Made by a program: the position numbers and the translations under genes. Shown piece after piece: positions 1 through 8,603 of a stretch of 64,000 nucleotides of DNA. The stretch's first letter is position 1, and every line of letters starts with the position of its first letter. This DNA comes from Oharaeibacter diazotrophicus (GTDB taxonomy: Bacteria; Pseudomonadota; Alphaproteobacteria; Rhizobiales; Pleomorphomonadaceae), in contig NZ_SNXY01000006.1 of NCBI RefSeq assembly GCF_004362745.1, forward strand, positions 1,736,001-1,800,000, given 5' to 3'. The notes below the pieces were generated by a model. That model was not told where the DNA came from, made no database searches, and saw nothing but the letters and a program-made list of their open reading frames with translations.

Positions 1-20
1 CGAACGGAGACGACGGGTCG

Positions 21-1046
21 ATGACGGACAGGAACGGCCTCACGGCCCATCTCGACGGCTGGGCGGGGCGGGACGCCACCCGCAAGGCGGTGGCACGCGC
101 GATTCTCGGCCTCGCCGAGGCCGGCCGGCGGATTTCCGCGCTGGTCGCCGAGGGCGTGCACGGGTCCGGCCACGGCGCCGTCGTCGGCGAGAACTCCGGC
201 GGCGATTCGCAGAAGCAGCTCGACTGGCAGACCCACGAGATCGTCGTCGAGGCGCTGCGCTTCACCGGCGTCGCGGCGGTCGGCTCCGAAGAGGCCGAGG
301 CGCCGGACGTGCTCGACCCGAACGGCGCGGTGGTGGTCGCGGTCGATCCGCTCGACGGCTCCTCCAACATCGACAACAACGTCGCGATCGGCACGATCTT
401 CGCGATCCTGCCGGCGCTCGCGGAGGGCGATTCCTTCCTGCAGCCGGGCTCGCGCCAGCTCGCGGCCGGTTTCGTGGTCTACGGCCCGCACACCGACCTC
501 GTGCTGACGCTCGGCGAGGGCACCCACATCTTCACGCTCGATCCCGAGGACGGCGTCTTCCGCATCGCCCTCTCGAACGTGACGATCCCGACCGACACGG
601 CCGAGTTCGCCATCAACGCCTCGAACTACCGGCACTGGCAGCCGGGCATCCGCGCCTGGTTCGACGACTGCATCGCCGGCGCCGCCGGCCCGCGCGAGAA
701 GGACTTCAATATGCGCTGGGTCGCCGCCCTGGTGGCCGAGGCGACGCGCATCCTGATCCGCGGCGGCATCTTCCTCTATCCCGGCGACGACCGCCGCGGC
801 TACGCCCAGGGCCGGCTGCGCCTCGTCTACGAGGCCAACCCGATCGCCTTCGTGGTCGAGCAGGCCGGCGGGCGCGCCACCAACGGCACCGAGCGCGTGC
901 TCGACCTCGTGCCGACCGACCTGCACCAGCGCACCCCGCTGATCTTCGGTTCGACCACCGAGGTCGGGCAGGTCGAATTCTACGAGCGCAACCCCGTGCC
1001 CGCCGATCGGTCGCCGCTGTTCGGCTACCGCGGCCTGTTCCGCTGA
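21..1046 (+). CDS. fbp: Class I fructose-1,6-bisphosphatase
   Basis: Hydrolyses fructose-1,6-bisphosphate (and probably sedoheptulose-1,7-bisphosphate) to the monophosphate in the Calvin cycle and gluconeogenesis; cytoplasmic and Mg-dependent. The 341-residue protein has the usual family length. It shows the metal/phosphate signature VDPLDGSSN at residues 108-116, with the acidic pair E90-E91 upstream. The ATG is preceded by a GGAGA-type ribosome site. It is followed after 37 bp by prkB and then by a Calvin-subtype aldolase, the cbbFPA-like order of photosynthetic and autotrophic proteobacteria, so cbbF would also be an acceptable name. The promoter lies upstream of the window. Confidence 0.95.
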   Translation: MTDRNGLTAHLDGWAGRDATRKAVARAILGLAEAGRRISALVAEGVHGSGHGAVVGENSGGDSQKQLDWQTHEIVVEALRFTGVAAVGSEEAEAPDVLDPNGAVVVAVDPLDGSSNIDNNVAIGTIFAILPALAEGDSFLQPGSRQLAAGFVVYGPHTDLVLTLGEGTHIFTLDPEDGVFRIALSNVTIPTDTAEFAINASNYRHWQPGIRAWFDDCIAGAAGPREKDFNMRWVAALVAEATRILIRGGIFLYPGDDRRGYAQGRLRLVYEANPIAFVVEQAGGRATNGTERVLDLVPTDLHQRTPLIFGSTTEVGQVEFYERNPVPADRSPLFGYRGLFR

Positions 1047-1083
1047 GGGCGGGGCACTTCAGCCGGAGGGCGGACCCGAGGTC

Positions 1084-1959
1084 ATGTCGGAGCGGCATCC
1101 GATCATCGCGATCACCGGTTCGTCCGGGGCCGGCACCACGTCGGTGCGGGCGACGTTCGAGCAGATCTTCCGCCGGGAGAGCATCGACGCCGCCTACATC
1201 GAGGGCGACAGCTTCCACCGCTGGGACCGCGTCGCCATGAAGGCGAAGTCGGCCGAGGAGTCGGCCCGGGGCAACTACACCTTCAGCCACTTCGGGCCGG
1301 AGGCGAACCTGCTCGAGGAACTGGAGGCGGTGTTCCGCAGCTACGGCGAGAACGGCACCGGCCGCTTCCGCCACTACGCCCACGACCACGAGGAGAGCCG
1401 CCTGTTCGGGATCCCCGAGGGCACCTTCTCCGACTGGGAGGACTTCCCCGAGGACACCGACCTCCTGTTCTACGAGGGCCTGCACGGCGCCGCGGTCACC
1501 GGCGAGGTCGACATCGCCCGCCACGTCGACCTCAAGATCGGCGTCGTCCCGGTGATCAACCTCGAGTGGATCCAGAAGATCCACCGCGACAAGGCCACCC
1601 GCGGCTATTCCACCGAGGCGGTCACCGACACCATCCTCAGGCGGATGCACGACTACGTGCACTACATCTGCCCGCAGTTCACCCAGACCGACATCAATTT
1701 CCAGCGCGTGCCGACCGTCGACACCTCCAATCCCTTCGTCGCGCGCTGGATCCCCACCGCCGACGAATCCATGGTGGTGATCCGTTTCCGCAACCCGCGC
1801 GGCATCGACTTCCCCTACCTGCTGTCGATGATCCACGACAGCTTCATGTCCCGCGCCAATTCCATCGTCGTCCCCGGCCCGAAGATGGAACTCGCCATGC
1901 AACTGATACTGACGCCGAAGATCCTCCGGCTGGTGGAGCGCAAGAAGCGCCTCCTGTGA
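1084..1959 (+). CDS. prkB: Phosphoribulokinase
   Basis: Phosphorylates ribulose-5-phosphate to ribulose-1,5-bisphosphate with ATP, the Calvin-cycle step that makes the Rubisco substrate. It has 291 residues, the length of the octameric NADH-activated proteobacterial class. The P-loop GSSGAGTTS is at residues 12-20, and acidic substrate-loop residues follow at about 42-45 (EGDSFHRWD). It sits 37 bp behind fbp and 153 bp before the aldolase, so it is probably co-transcribed (cbbP). Its presence makes a functional Calvin cycle very likely, because this enzyme has essentially no other role. Confidence 0.96.
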   Translation: MSERHPIIAITGSSGAGTTSVRATFEQIFRRESIDAAYIEGDSFHRWDRVAMKAKSAEESARGNYTFSHFGPEANLLEELEAVFRSYGENGTGRFRHYAHDHEESRLFGIPEGTFSDWEDFPEDTDLLFYEGLHGAAVTGEVDIARHVDLKIGVVPVINLEWIQKIHRDKATRGYSTEAVTDTILRRMHDYVHYICPQFTQTDINFQRVPTVDTSNPFVARWIPTADESMVVIRFRNPRGIDFPYLLSMIHDSFMSRANSIVVPGPKMELAMQLILTPKILRLVERKKRLL

Positions 1960-2112
1960 CGAACACGGAGCCGACCAATGGAGACTTGCGCCGGCGCGCG
2001 CGGGTTTCTAATCGGATCGTCGCACCGATCCGCCACCAGTCCGCACGCGGGCCGAACGCGCCCGCCGCCTCCGATTTCAGGGAGGCGCCAACGTCGAGAG
2101 GACGGAGACAAC

Positions 2113-3177
2113 ATGGCCCGCATCACCCTGCGCCAGCTGCTCGACCACGCCGCCGAGCACGGCTACGGCGTTCCCGCCTTCAACATCAACAACATGGAGC
2201 AGGGTCTCGCGATCCTCGAGGCGGCCGAGGCCACCCGGTCCCCGGTGATCATCCAGGCGAGCCGCGGCGCCCGCTCCTACGCCAACGACATCGTGCTCGC
2301 CAAGCTGATCGACGGCCTCGTCGAGCTGCACCCGGACATTCCGATCTGCATGCACCTCGACCACGGCAACGCCGAGCCGACCTGCGCCACCGCGATCCAG
2401 TACGGCTTCACCTCGGTGATGATGGACGGCTCGCTGAAGGCCGACGGCAAGACCCCCGCCGACTACGAGTACAACGCCGGCATCACCCGCCGCGTCGTCG
2501 ACATGGCGCACTGGGCCGGCGTCTCGGTCGAGGGCGAGATCGGCGTGCTCGGCTCGCTGGAGTCCGGCATGGGCGAGAAGGAGGACGGCCACGGCGCCGA
2601 GGGCGTGCTCGGCCACGACCAGCTCCTGACCGATCCCGACCAGGCCGTCCAGTTCGTCAAGGACACCAAGGTCGACGCCCTCGCCGTCGCCATGGGCACC
2701 AGCCACGGCGCCTACAAGTTCACCCGCAAGCCGGACGGCGAGGTGCTGGCGATGGGCGTGATCGAGGCGATCCACAACAAGCTGCCGAACACCCACCTCG
2801 TCATGCACGGCTCGTCGTCGGTGCCGGAGGACCTGCAGGAGATCATCAACCGCTACGGCGGCCAGATGAAGCCGACCTGGGGCGTGCCGGTCGAGGAGAT
2901 CCAGCGCGGCATCAAGCACGGTGTGCGCAAGATCAACATCGACACCGACAACCGCATGGCCATGACCGGCGCGATCCGCAAGGTCTTCGCCGAGAACCCG
3001 TCGGAGTTCGACCCGCGCAAGTACCTGAAGCCGGCCATGGAGGCGATGCGCAAGCTCTGCATCCAGCGCTTCCAGGAGTTCGGCACCGCCGGCCACGCCG
3101 ACCGCATCAAGCCGCTCTCCACCGCCGCCATGGCCAAGCGCTACGCCAGCGGCGAACTCGACCCGAAGTTCGGCTGA
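2113..3177 (+). CDS. fba: Class II fructose-bisphosphate aldolase, Calvin-cycle subtype
   Basis: Zinc-dependent aldolase that condenses dihydroxyacetone phosphate with glyceraldehyde-3-phosphate (or erythrose-4-phosphate) in the Calvin cycle; CbbA/FbaA type. The start chosen gives 354 residues beginning [10 protein letters not shown] and has a GGAG ribosome site at 2104-2107; an in-frame ATG at 1978 would add 45 low-complexity residues not typical of the family. HLDHGN at residues 81-86 carries the catalytic aspartate (D83) and a zinc histidine (H84). A long stretch with GTSHGAYKF and the phosphate-binding KINIDTDNR follows. A strong hairpin behind the stop codon ends the operon. Confidence 0.95.
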   Translation: MARITLRQLLDHAAEHGYGVPAFNINNMEQGLAILEAAEATRSPVIIQASRGARSYANDIVLAKLIDGLVELHPDIPICMHLDHGNAEPTCATAIQYGFTSVMMDGSLKADGKTPADYEYNAGITRRVVDMAHWAGVSVEGEIGVLGSLESGMGEKEDGHGAEGVLGHDQLLTDPDQAVQFVKDTKVDALAVAMGTSHGAYKFTRKPDGEVLAMGVIEAIHNKLPNTHLVMHGSSSVPEDLQEIINRYGGQMKPTWGVPVEEIQRGIKHGVRKINIDTDNRMAMTGAIRKVFAENPSEFDPRKYLKPAMEAMRKLCIQRFQEFGTAGHADRIKPLSTAAMAKRYASGELDPKFG

Positions 3178-3188
3178 GCCGGATCGAC

Positions 3189-3214
3189 GACGGGCCGGCG
3201 CCGGCCGGCCCGTC
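3189..3214. terminator. Hairpin between convergent genes (terminator-like)
   Basis: An 11-bp perfect stem (GACGGGCCGGC, 3189-3199, pairing with 3204-3214) with a 4-nt loop lies 11 bp after the aldolase stop codon and 15 bp before the end of the convergent membrane-protein gene. There is no clear T-run, as is common in very GC-rich genomes. It may serve both directions. Confidence 0.6.
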
Positions 3215-3229
3215 ACCGTCCCGACGCGG

Positions 3230-3682
3230 TCAGTTCGCCCGCCGGCAACGCCGCAGGCGACCGGCGAGGACGAGACCGTCGCGGAACGACAGGGCGAGCA
3301 GGAAGAGGTTGGCCGGTCCGGCGATCAGTTCGACGCCCTGCAGCAGCATGTAGGTCAAGTCGAAGCTGCCGGCGGCCGCGAGCCGGTGCAGGATCAAGGC
3401 GGTCGGCAGCAGCACCAGGAGTCCGTTCGCCTGCACGATCCGCATGCGCCGCCGCTTGGCCGCCACGCGCGGATCGTCGCTCCCGGCCCCGAGCCGGCGG
3501 CCGGTCAGGGCGAGCACCGCCATCGTCGGCACCAGCAGCCACAGCCCCTCCGCGATCGCTGTCTTAGCCGCCAGGATGGCGGTCGCGTCGCCGGCCATCT
3601 CGCCCCGGAGCGTGAGCACGATGAAGGTCGAGATCGTCGCCATTGCCACGACGCCGGCGACGGGATGCAGGAAGCGGATCAT
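3230..3682 (-). CDS. Small integral membrane protein of unknown function
   Basis: A 150-residue protein with about four predicted membrane segments (roughly 6-25, 45-62, 88-105 and 113-132) and an Arg-rich cytoplasmic loop around 75-83. No family is recognised with certainty. Its start overlaps the stop codon of the upstream marR-family gene by 4 bp (ATGA), so the two form a two-gene operon read towards fba. By analogy with other marR/membrane-protein pairs, the membrane protein is probably the regulated target, but its substrate cannot be read from the sequence. Confidence 0.75.
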   Translation of the reverse strand: MIRFLHPVAGVVAMATISTFIVLTLRGEMAGDATAILAAKTAIAEGLWLLVPTMAVLALTGRRLGAGSDDPRVAAKRRRMRIVQANGLLVLLPTALILHRLAAAGSFDLTYMLLQGVELIAGPANLFLLALSFRDGLVLAGRLRRCRRAN

Positions 3683-4146
3683 GCCCCGCCCTCCGTGTCC
3701 CGCTCCAGGGACGCGCGGAGCCGCCGCAGGACGAGGACGGTTTGCGCGAGATCGTCGGCCGGCACGAGGCCGGCGAGCAGTTCGGCGACCGGAGTCCAGG
3801 CCGCCCCTGCGGCCGCGAAACGCCGGCGGCCCTCGTCGGTGAGCACCACGAGGCGGGCCCGCTTGTGGTGCGGGTTGTCTTCCAGCGCCACCAGACCGGC
3901 ATCCGCGAGGTCGTCGACCACGCGCTGCACGGACTGACGGGCGAGACCCATGCCGCGGGCGATCCGCGACACGGTTGCGCCCTCGCCGTCGCCGGCGACG
4001 GCGCCGAGCACCTGCCAGCGCGCGCTGGTGAGGCCGAGCGGACGTGTCAGCGCGTCGCCGCTGGCGAGAAGGGCGCCGTTCAGACGGAACACCTCGAGCA
4101 CGAGGGCATCGACGGGATGGGAGAAGACGTCTTCGGGTTTCTTCAT
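3679..4146 (-). CDS. MarR-family transcriptional regulator
   Basis: A 155-residue winged-helix repressor. The MarR core runs from about residue 40 to 120: an ARWQVLGAV helix, the recognition helix region GLARQSVQRVVDDLADAGLV, and a wing with NPHHKRARLVVLTDEGR. It overlaps the downstream membrane-protein gene by 4 bp and probably controls it. A perfect 10-bp palindrome lies 24-34 bp upstream of the start codon and overlaps a TATACT-like -10, the usual arrangement for an autoregulated MarR repressor. The ligand is unknown. Confidence 0.88.
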   Translation of the reverse strand: MKKPEDVFSHPVDALVLEVFRLNGALLASGDALTRPLGLTSARWQVLGAVAGDGEGATVSRIARGMGLARQSVQRVVDDLADAGLVALEDNPHHKRARLVVLTDEGRRRFAAAGAAWTPVAELLAGLVPADDLAQTVLVLRRLRASLERDTEGGA

Positions 4147-4160
4147 GATGACAGCATCAT

Positions 4161-4190
4161 GCCAATATAGCAGTATACTGTCAATATCGA
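4161..4190 (-). promoter_or_regulatory. Putative operator/promoter of the marR pair
   Basis: The perfect palindrome CAGTATACTG (4171-4180) lies in a strikingly AT-rich 30-bp patch, with direct CAATAT repeats on both sides (4163-4168 and 4182-4187). On the minus strand TATACT could act as a -10 box. This fits an autoregulatory MarR site; binding itself is inferred. Confidence 0.5.
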
Positions 4191-4235
4191 TCGGATACGG
4201 CCGCGCCCGTCCCCCTCGCGCACCCTTTCGGCGGC

Positions 4236-4261
4236 CGTCCCGTCCGCCGGTGGACGGGACG
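4236..4261 (-). terminator. Hairpin after the small 4282-4485 gene
   Basis: A 10-bp perfect stem (CGTCCCGTCC, 4236-4245, with 4252-4261) and a 6-nt loop lie just beyond the stop codon of the minus-strand gene ending at 4282. They separate it from the marR promoter. Terminator-like, without a clear T-run. Confidence 0.45.
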
Positions 4262-4281
4262 TGTCCGTTTCACCACCGCCC

Positions 4282-4485
4282 TCACCGCCCGCGGGCGATT
4301 CCTTCCAGCACGCGCAGATTCATCTCGGCGGCGAGGCGCATGCCGTGCGCGGCCACCATCATCGGCACCAGATGCGGCGGCACCGCGCCGTCGCCGGCCA
4401 TCAGCCGGACCGGGCCGGCGAAGGCGTCCCAGCCGATCCGCTCCTCGGCGACGTCCCGCCGGTCCTCGTCGATCCGCTCGCCCAT
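4282..4485 (-). CDS. Small hypothetical protein (67 aa)
   Basis: A short reading frame with a good ribosome site (GGGAGG about 7 nt before the ATG). The predicted protein starts MGERIDEDRRD, is acidic then hydrophobic, and has an amphipathic region near residues 40-60 (LVPMMVAAHGMRLAAEMNLR). No family is recognised. It is flanked by another small minus-strand gene and a hairpin. Codon use looks like that of its neighbours. It could be a small cytoplasmic accessory protein; the call rests on start signal and composition only. Confidence 0.5.
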   Translation of the reverse strand: MGERIDEDRRDVAEERIGWDAFAGPVRLMAGDGAVPPHLVPMMVAAHGMRLAAEMNLRVLEGIARGR

Positions 4486-4553
4486 GTCGTCCTCCCTCGT
4501 TCCCTTCCGTCCCGCTCCACTCTGGCGGGTCTTCGTGACGTTCGTCCGGTCGG

Positions 4554-4814
4554 TCAGCGCCGCCGCGCCAGGAATCCGATCAGCGCGTCGATCAGCGCGC
4601 CCTTGACGCCGCGGCTGCGGCGGGGGCCGTGGTCGTAGCCGCCACGGCCATGGCCGTAGCCGCCGAAGGGGTCGCCGTAGCGGTGGTCGCCGTAGCGATG
4701 GTCGTCGTATCGACGATCGCGGTAGCCGCCCTTCTTCCAGGACTTGCCGCCGTATCCGTGCCGACGGCCGCCGAGGGCCTCGGCCACCGCGCGCTTCAGC
4801 ATCTTGCCGATCAT
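4554..4814 (-). CDS. Small Gly/Tyr/Arg/His-rich repeat protein
   Basis: Encodes 86 residues from an ATG with a GAGGAGCAGG ribosome site; an upstream ATG at 4904 would add an Arg-rich stretch and is less likely. Residues 1-15 (MIGKMLKRAVAEALG) look amphipathic. A low-complexity centre follows, built on YGDHRYGD/YGHGRGGYDHG repeats (about 20-62). It ends in a hydrophobic helix (VKGALIDALIGFLARRR). The pattern recalls small exported or membrane-anchored glycine-rich proteins of Hyphomicrobiales, but no function can be assigned. Confidence 0.5.
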   Translation of the reverse strand: MIGKMLKRAVAEALGGRRHGYGGKSWKKGGYRDRRYDDHRYGDHRYGDPFGGYGHGRGGYDHGPRRSRGVKGALIDALIGFLARRR

Positions 4815-5050
4815 GGGTCCTGCTCCTCTCGTGTCGGGCGGCCCGCGCCGCCGCGCGGGAGCCGACATCGCGCGCCGTTCGGCGCGCCAGAGGGGCCCGG
4901 TCATCCCGAGCCGTATCTCGGGTCGGAGGCGGGCAAGGTCAAGGGCGCCCGGCGACGTAACGCCGCTCGCGAGGGGCGCGGACTTTTCGCGCGCGATGGC
5001 GCAAGATCGCGTCCGCGAGGAGAGAGCGCCGGGGAGGTGGCGCGGGAGCC

Positions 5051-5977
5051 ATGACGACGACCAACGTCCACCTGCCGGTCGAGGAGATCGTGCCGACGGC
5101 GATCGACCTGCGCCGCGAGTTCGAGGAGGCCGGCGTCGCCGCCATCCTCGGCGAACTCGACCGCGACCTCGTCGGTCTCGCGCCCGTCAAGCGGCGCATC
5201 CGCGAGACCGCCGCGCTGCTGCTGGTCGAGCGGGCGCGCGCCCGGCTCGGCCTCGCCCACCGCGCGCCGACGCTGCACATGAGCTTCACCGGCAACCCCG
5301 GCACCGGCAAGACCACGGTCGCCGAGCGCATGGCCTCGCTGCTGCACCGGCTCGGTTACGTCCGCAAGGGCCACCTCGTCTCGGTCACCCGCGACGACCT
5401 CGTCGGCCAGTACATCGGCCACACCGCCCCGAAGACCAAGGAGGTCATCAAGAAGGCGCTCGGCGGCGTGCTGTTCATCGACGAGGCCTACTACCTCTAC
5501 CGCCCTGAGAACGAGCGCGACTACGGCCAAGAGGCGATCGAGATCCTATTGCAGGTCATGGAGAACCAGCGCGACGACCTCGTGGTCATCCTCGCCGGCT
5601 ACGCCGACCGCATGGAGAAATTCTTCGAGAGCAACCCCGGCTTCCGCTCCCGCATCGCCCACCACATCGACTTCCCGGACTATGGCGACGACGAGTTGCT
5701 CGAGATCGCCGTGCGCATGCTGGCCGGCGCCGGCTACCGCTTCTCGCCCGCCGCCGTCGAGGCCTTCCGAGCCTACGTCGCGGCGCGGCGGACGCAGCCG
5801 CATTTCTCCAACGCCCGCTCGATCCGCAACGCCCTCGACCGCGCCCGCCTGCGCCAGGCCAACCGGCTGTTCGAGGAGGCCGCCGGCCCGGTCGGCGCCG
5901 ACGAGCTCTCCACCATAGAGCCGGACGACATCCTGAAGAGCCGCGTCCTCACCCAGGGCGGCCGCATCGGCGGGTGA
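5051..5977 (+). CDS. cbbX: CbbX, red-type Rubisco activase (AAA+ ATPase)
   Basis: A hexameric AAA+ remodeller that pulls on the C-terminus of red-type form I Rubisco large subunit to release inhibitory sugar phosphates; activated by RuBP. The 308-residue protein has Walker [10 protein letters not shown] (81-89), the pore-loop tyrosine in YIGHTA (121-126), Walker B LFIDEA (141-146) and a sensor region near residues 170-190. Normally cbbX follows cbbL-cbbS directly. Here the preceding genes are unrelated small minus-strand genes and Rubisco is absent from the window. A GGAG-like element lies only a few nt before the ATG. The next gene (XRE regulator) is convergent. Confidence 0.95.
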   Translation: MTTTNVHLPVEEIVPTAIDLRREFEEAGVAAILGELDRDLVGLAPVKRRIRETAALLLVERARARLGLAHRAPTLHMSFTGNPGTGKTTVAERMASLLHRLGYVRKGHLVSVTRDDLVGQYIGHTAPKTKEVIKKALGGVLFIDEAYYLYRPENERDYGQEAIEILLQVMENQRDDLVVILAGYADRMEKFFESNPGFRSRIAHHIDFPDYGDDELLEIAVRMLAGAGYRFSPAAVEAFRAYVAARRTQPHFSNARSIRNALDRARLRQANRLFEEAAGPVGADELSTIEPDDILKSRVLTQGGRIGG

Positions 5978-5995
5978 TGCGCGGGCGCGCTCCCG

Positions 5996-6280
5996 TCAGC
6001 CGTCGTTGGCCGCGTTGAGCTCGTCCGGGCGGATGCCCGTGTCCTCCGCGCCCGCCGCCCGCTTCGACCGGATGCCGGTGCGGCCGTCGTCGGCCCCGAT
6101 CATCTCGACCCCGCCGCGCTCGAAGGCGGCCGCCAGCGCGGCCACCGCCCCCGGCGGCGGCGGGCGCCGCTCGGCCTCGAACTCCCGAACCGCGTCGACG
6201 GCGACGCCGGCCTGACCGGCGAGCTGGTCGAGCGACCAGTTGAGGAAGGCGCGGGCGGCACGGCACTGGGCGGGGGTCAT
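5996..6280 (-). CDS. XRE-type helix-turn-helix protein
   Basis: A 94-residue protein whose first 55 residues form a lambda-repressor-type HTH (MTPAQCRAARAFLNWSLDQL, then AGQAGVAVDAVREFE). A short tail follows that includes a GVEMIGADDGRTGIR segment, a layout common to small alphaproteobacterial XRE regulators. A GAGGAGAG ribosome site precedes the ATG. It is convergent with cbbX (18 bp between stop codons) and divergent from the exported FAD enzyme (137 bp). Target genes are unknown; the divergent neighbour is a natural candidate. Confidence 0.75.
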   Translation of the reverse strand: MTPAQCRAARAFLNWSLDQLAGQAGVAVDAVREFEAERRPPPPGAVAALAAAFERGGVEMIGADDGRTGIRSKRAAGAEDTGIRPDELNAANDG

Positions 6281-6417
6281 GGAAGGCTCTCCTCACGGGC
6301 GGCGGTCGGCGTCGTCCCGTCCGCCGCGACGGCGATGCTGGCACGCCGCGGCCCTTGACGCGAGGCCGGCCTTCGGGTCTGGCTGTGCCATCGGCAAGGA
6401 CGTGTGGGGACGGCGGC

Positions 6418-8022
6418 ATGCACGTGCGGAAGTGGTTTTCGGCGGCGGTGGTTCCGCTCCTCCTCGCGTTCGCGGCCCCGGCCGCGCGGGCGGCGACCTG
6501 CGAGACCTCCGACATCGTGGTCTACGGCGGCACGCCGGCCGGTCTGGCGGCGGCGATCCAGGCCGGGCGGATGGGCAAGTCCGTCACCGTGCTCGAGCCG
6601 ACCATGCACGTCGGCGGCATGATGGGCAGCGGCCTGACCAAGGCCGACGTGTCGGTCTACGAGGACACCTACGGCGGCATCGCCCGCTCGTTCTTCGCAT
6701 TGGCCCGCGCGCACTACGACACCAAGAGCACGACGCGGATCTACTACGGATCCGGCTGGGCCGAGGAGACGCTGCGGCGGATGACGATCCACGCCGGGGC
6801 GAAGATCGTGCTCGGCCAGCCGATCGCCCGGGCGGTGCGGTCCGGCCGCTCCATCGTCCGCATCGAGACCACCACCGGCCGTCGCTTCTGCGCCGAGGTC
6901 TTCGTCGAGGCGAGTTACGAGGGCGACCTCCTCGCCAGGGCCGGCGTCCCGACCATCCTCGGCCGCGAGGCGCGCGCCACCTACGGCGAGGCCCACGCCG
7001 GCGCGCAGCCGCTCGGGCGGATCGAGGTCGGCAACCGCACCGTGCTCGTCGATCCCTACGTCAAGCCCGGCGTTCCCTCGAGCGGCCTGCTCTACGGCGT
7101 CGAGCCCTTCGTCGCGCGGACGACCGGCGAGGCCGACGACCGGTTGATGGCGTTCAACTATCGCCTCTGCGTCACCGACCGCGCGGCCAACAAGGTGCCC
7201 TTCCGCAAGCCGGCCGGCTACGATCCCGCGCTCTACGAGACCGCCGCGCGCTTCCTGCAGACCCTGATCGCCGAGCGCGGCTTCGTCACCTCGACCCATT
7301 TCATCGGCAACAGCGTCACGGTCGAAGGCAAGCTCGACGTCAATTCGAGCCGCTACTTCTCGACCGACGTCTGGCACATCGGCCGCGACTACATCCTCGC
7401 CGACGGCGCGGGCCGCGCCGCGGTCCTGGCGCGTGTGCGCAACTACACCGAAGGCCTGTTCTGGTTCGCCTCGACCGACCCGCGGGTGCCGAAGAACGTG
7501 CGCAGCTACACGCGCCGCTACGGCTGGTGCGCCGACGAATTCCGCGACAACGGCAACTTCCCGCGCCAGCTCTACGTCCGCCAGGGCCGTCGCCTCGTCG
7601 GCCGCTACGTCCTCACCGAGAACGACCTGATGGCGCGCCGTTCGTTCGACGACTCCATCGGCCTCGGCTACTACCCGATGGACGAGCACGGCATGTACCG
7701 CACGGTCGTCGGCGGTTTCATCGCCGACGAGATCCGCCAGAGCCTGCCCGGCGGCAAGTACGAGATCCCCTATCGCGCGCTGCTGCCGAAGATCGGCGAC
7801 TCGCTCAACCTGATCGCGGCGACCACGATCTCCGCCAGCCACGTCGCCTTCACCTCGGTGCGGGTCGAGCCGACCTTCATGGTGATCGGTCAGGCCGCCG
7901 GCGCCGCCGCGGCCCTCGCCAAGGACGGCCGGGTCGGGGCGGTCGACATGGCGCGCCTGATGAGCACGCTCGACGCCGCCGGCCAGATCCGCAAGAAGGA
8001 TCCGACGGGCGGCCGCCGGTAG
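6418..8022 (+). CDS. Exported FAD-dependent oxidoreductase
   Basis: A 534-residue protein of the FAD_oxidored type (the family often annotated FAD-dependent oxidoreductase or xanthan-lyase-like). A Sec signal peptide covers about residues 1-25 (cleavage near ARA-AT). It is followed by a Rossmann FAD motif (VVYGGTPAGLAAA, about 35-47), an acidic residue at the end of the second strand (E60), and the family's HVGGMMGSGL segment. The ATG at 6418 is preferred over one at 6355 because it places the signal peptide at the N-terminus. The substrate is unknown; location should be periplasmic. It stands alone between the XRE gene and the copper genes. Confidence 0.75.
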   Translation: MHVRKWFSAAVVPLLLAFAAPAARAATCETSDIVVYGGTPAGLAAAIQAGRMGKSVTVLEPTMHVGGMMGSGLTKADVSVYEDTYGGIARSFFALARAHYDTKSTTRIYYGSGWAEETLRRMTIHAGAKIVLGQPIARAVRSGRSIVRIETTTGRRFCAEVFVEASYEGDLLARAGVPTILGREARATYGEAHAGAQPLGRIEVGNRTVLVDPYVKPGVPSSGLLYGVEPFVARTTGEADDRLMAFNYRLCVTDRAANKVPFRKPAGYDPALYETAARFLQTLIAERGFVTSTHFIGNSVTVEGKLDVNSSRYFSTDVWHIGRDYILADGAGRAAVLARVRNYTEGLFWFASTDPRVPKNVRSYTRRYGWCADEFRDNGNFPRQLYVRQGRRLVGRYVLTENDLMARRSFDDSIGLGYYPMDEHGMYRTVVGGFIADEIRQSLPGGKYEIPYRALLPKIGDSLNLIAATTISASHVAFTSVRVEPTFMVIGQAAGAAAALAKDGRVGAVDMARLMSTLDAAGQIRKKDPTGGRR

Positions 8023-8127
8023 GTCTGCACGCTCCCGCCCGTCCACCTGCGCCCTGCGGCTAAACCCGAACTACCGGACCGCGCCCCGACGTGGTAACTC
8101 GGCCGGGTCGGGGAGAGGGAGACGGAC

Positions 8128-8493
8128 TTGCCCGCGACGGCGCGCGACATTCTGCGGGTCTGGGTGGCGATACTCGCCGCCTGGGCGCTCGTCGTCCAGG
8201 CGGTCGTCCCGGCGGCGGCCGCGCCGCTTCCGTCCGACCTCCGGGCGATCTGCGCCGCCGCCATGACCGGCGCCGCTCCCGCGGGCCACCTGCCCGCGGG
8301 CACCGCGCACGACGACTGCTGCACCCTCTCCGTCCCGCCGACCGCGCTGCCGCCGGACGCACCGCCCCGTCCCGTCGTTGCCGCCCGCGGCTGGATCCAC
8401 CTCGACGTCCCCTCCGCCCCCGCGGGCGTGCGCGGCGCGGAGACGCCCGAGACCGCCCCGCTCGTCCCGCGCGGCCCGCCCGTCGCGGCCTGA
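8128..8493 (+). CDS. DUF2946-like exported small protein
   Basis: A 121-residue protein starting at TTG with a strong GGGAGAGGGAG ribosome site. A hydrophobic segment at 10-32 serves as signal or anchor. The middle holds C42 and an H-D-D-C-C cluster near residue 60-65, which could bind metal, and a Pro/Ala-rich tail follows. Proteins of this kind (DUF2946) are commonly encoded directly before periplasmic copper chaperones, as here (110 bp upstream). A role in copper handling is inferred from this context; the family has no defined biochemical activity that I can name. Confidence 0.55.
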   Translation: MPATARDILRVWVAILAAWALVVQAVVPAAAAPLPSDLRAICAAAMTGAAPAGHLPAGTAHDDCCTLSVPPTALPPDAPPRPVVAARGWIHLDVPSAPAGVRGAETPETAPLVPRGPPVAA

Positions 8494-8603
8494 TCGACAC
8501 CGTCCCGGCCGCCCCGGCGGCCCGCTCGACAGCTTCTCGTCTTCCCGACGGCCGCCCGCGAGTCCCGCGCACCGCCCGTCACCTTTCACATCGGATCCTC
8601 GCC

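Noticed and set aside
706-1902. Long antisense open frame over fbp and prkB (398 codons)
   Set aside because: Arg/Gly/Val-rich translation with no motif; a by-product of GC-rich codon third positions opposite well-identified genes.
1566-3353. 595-codon frame across prkB and fba
   Set aside because: Pro/Arg/His-rich translation in the +1/+2 frame of two conserved genes; no domain recognised.
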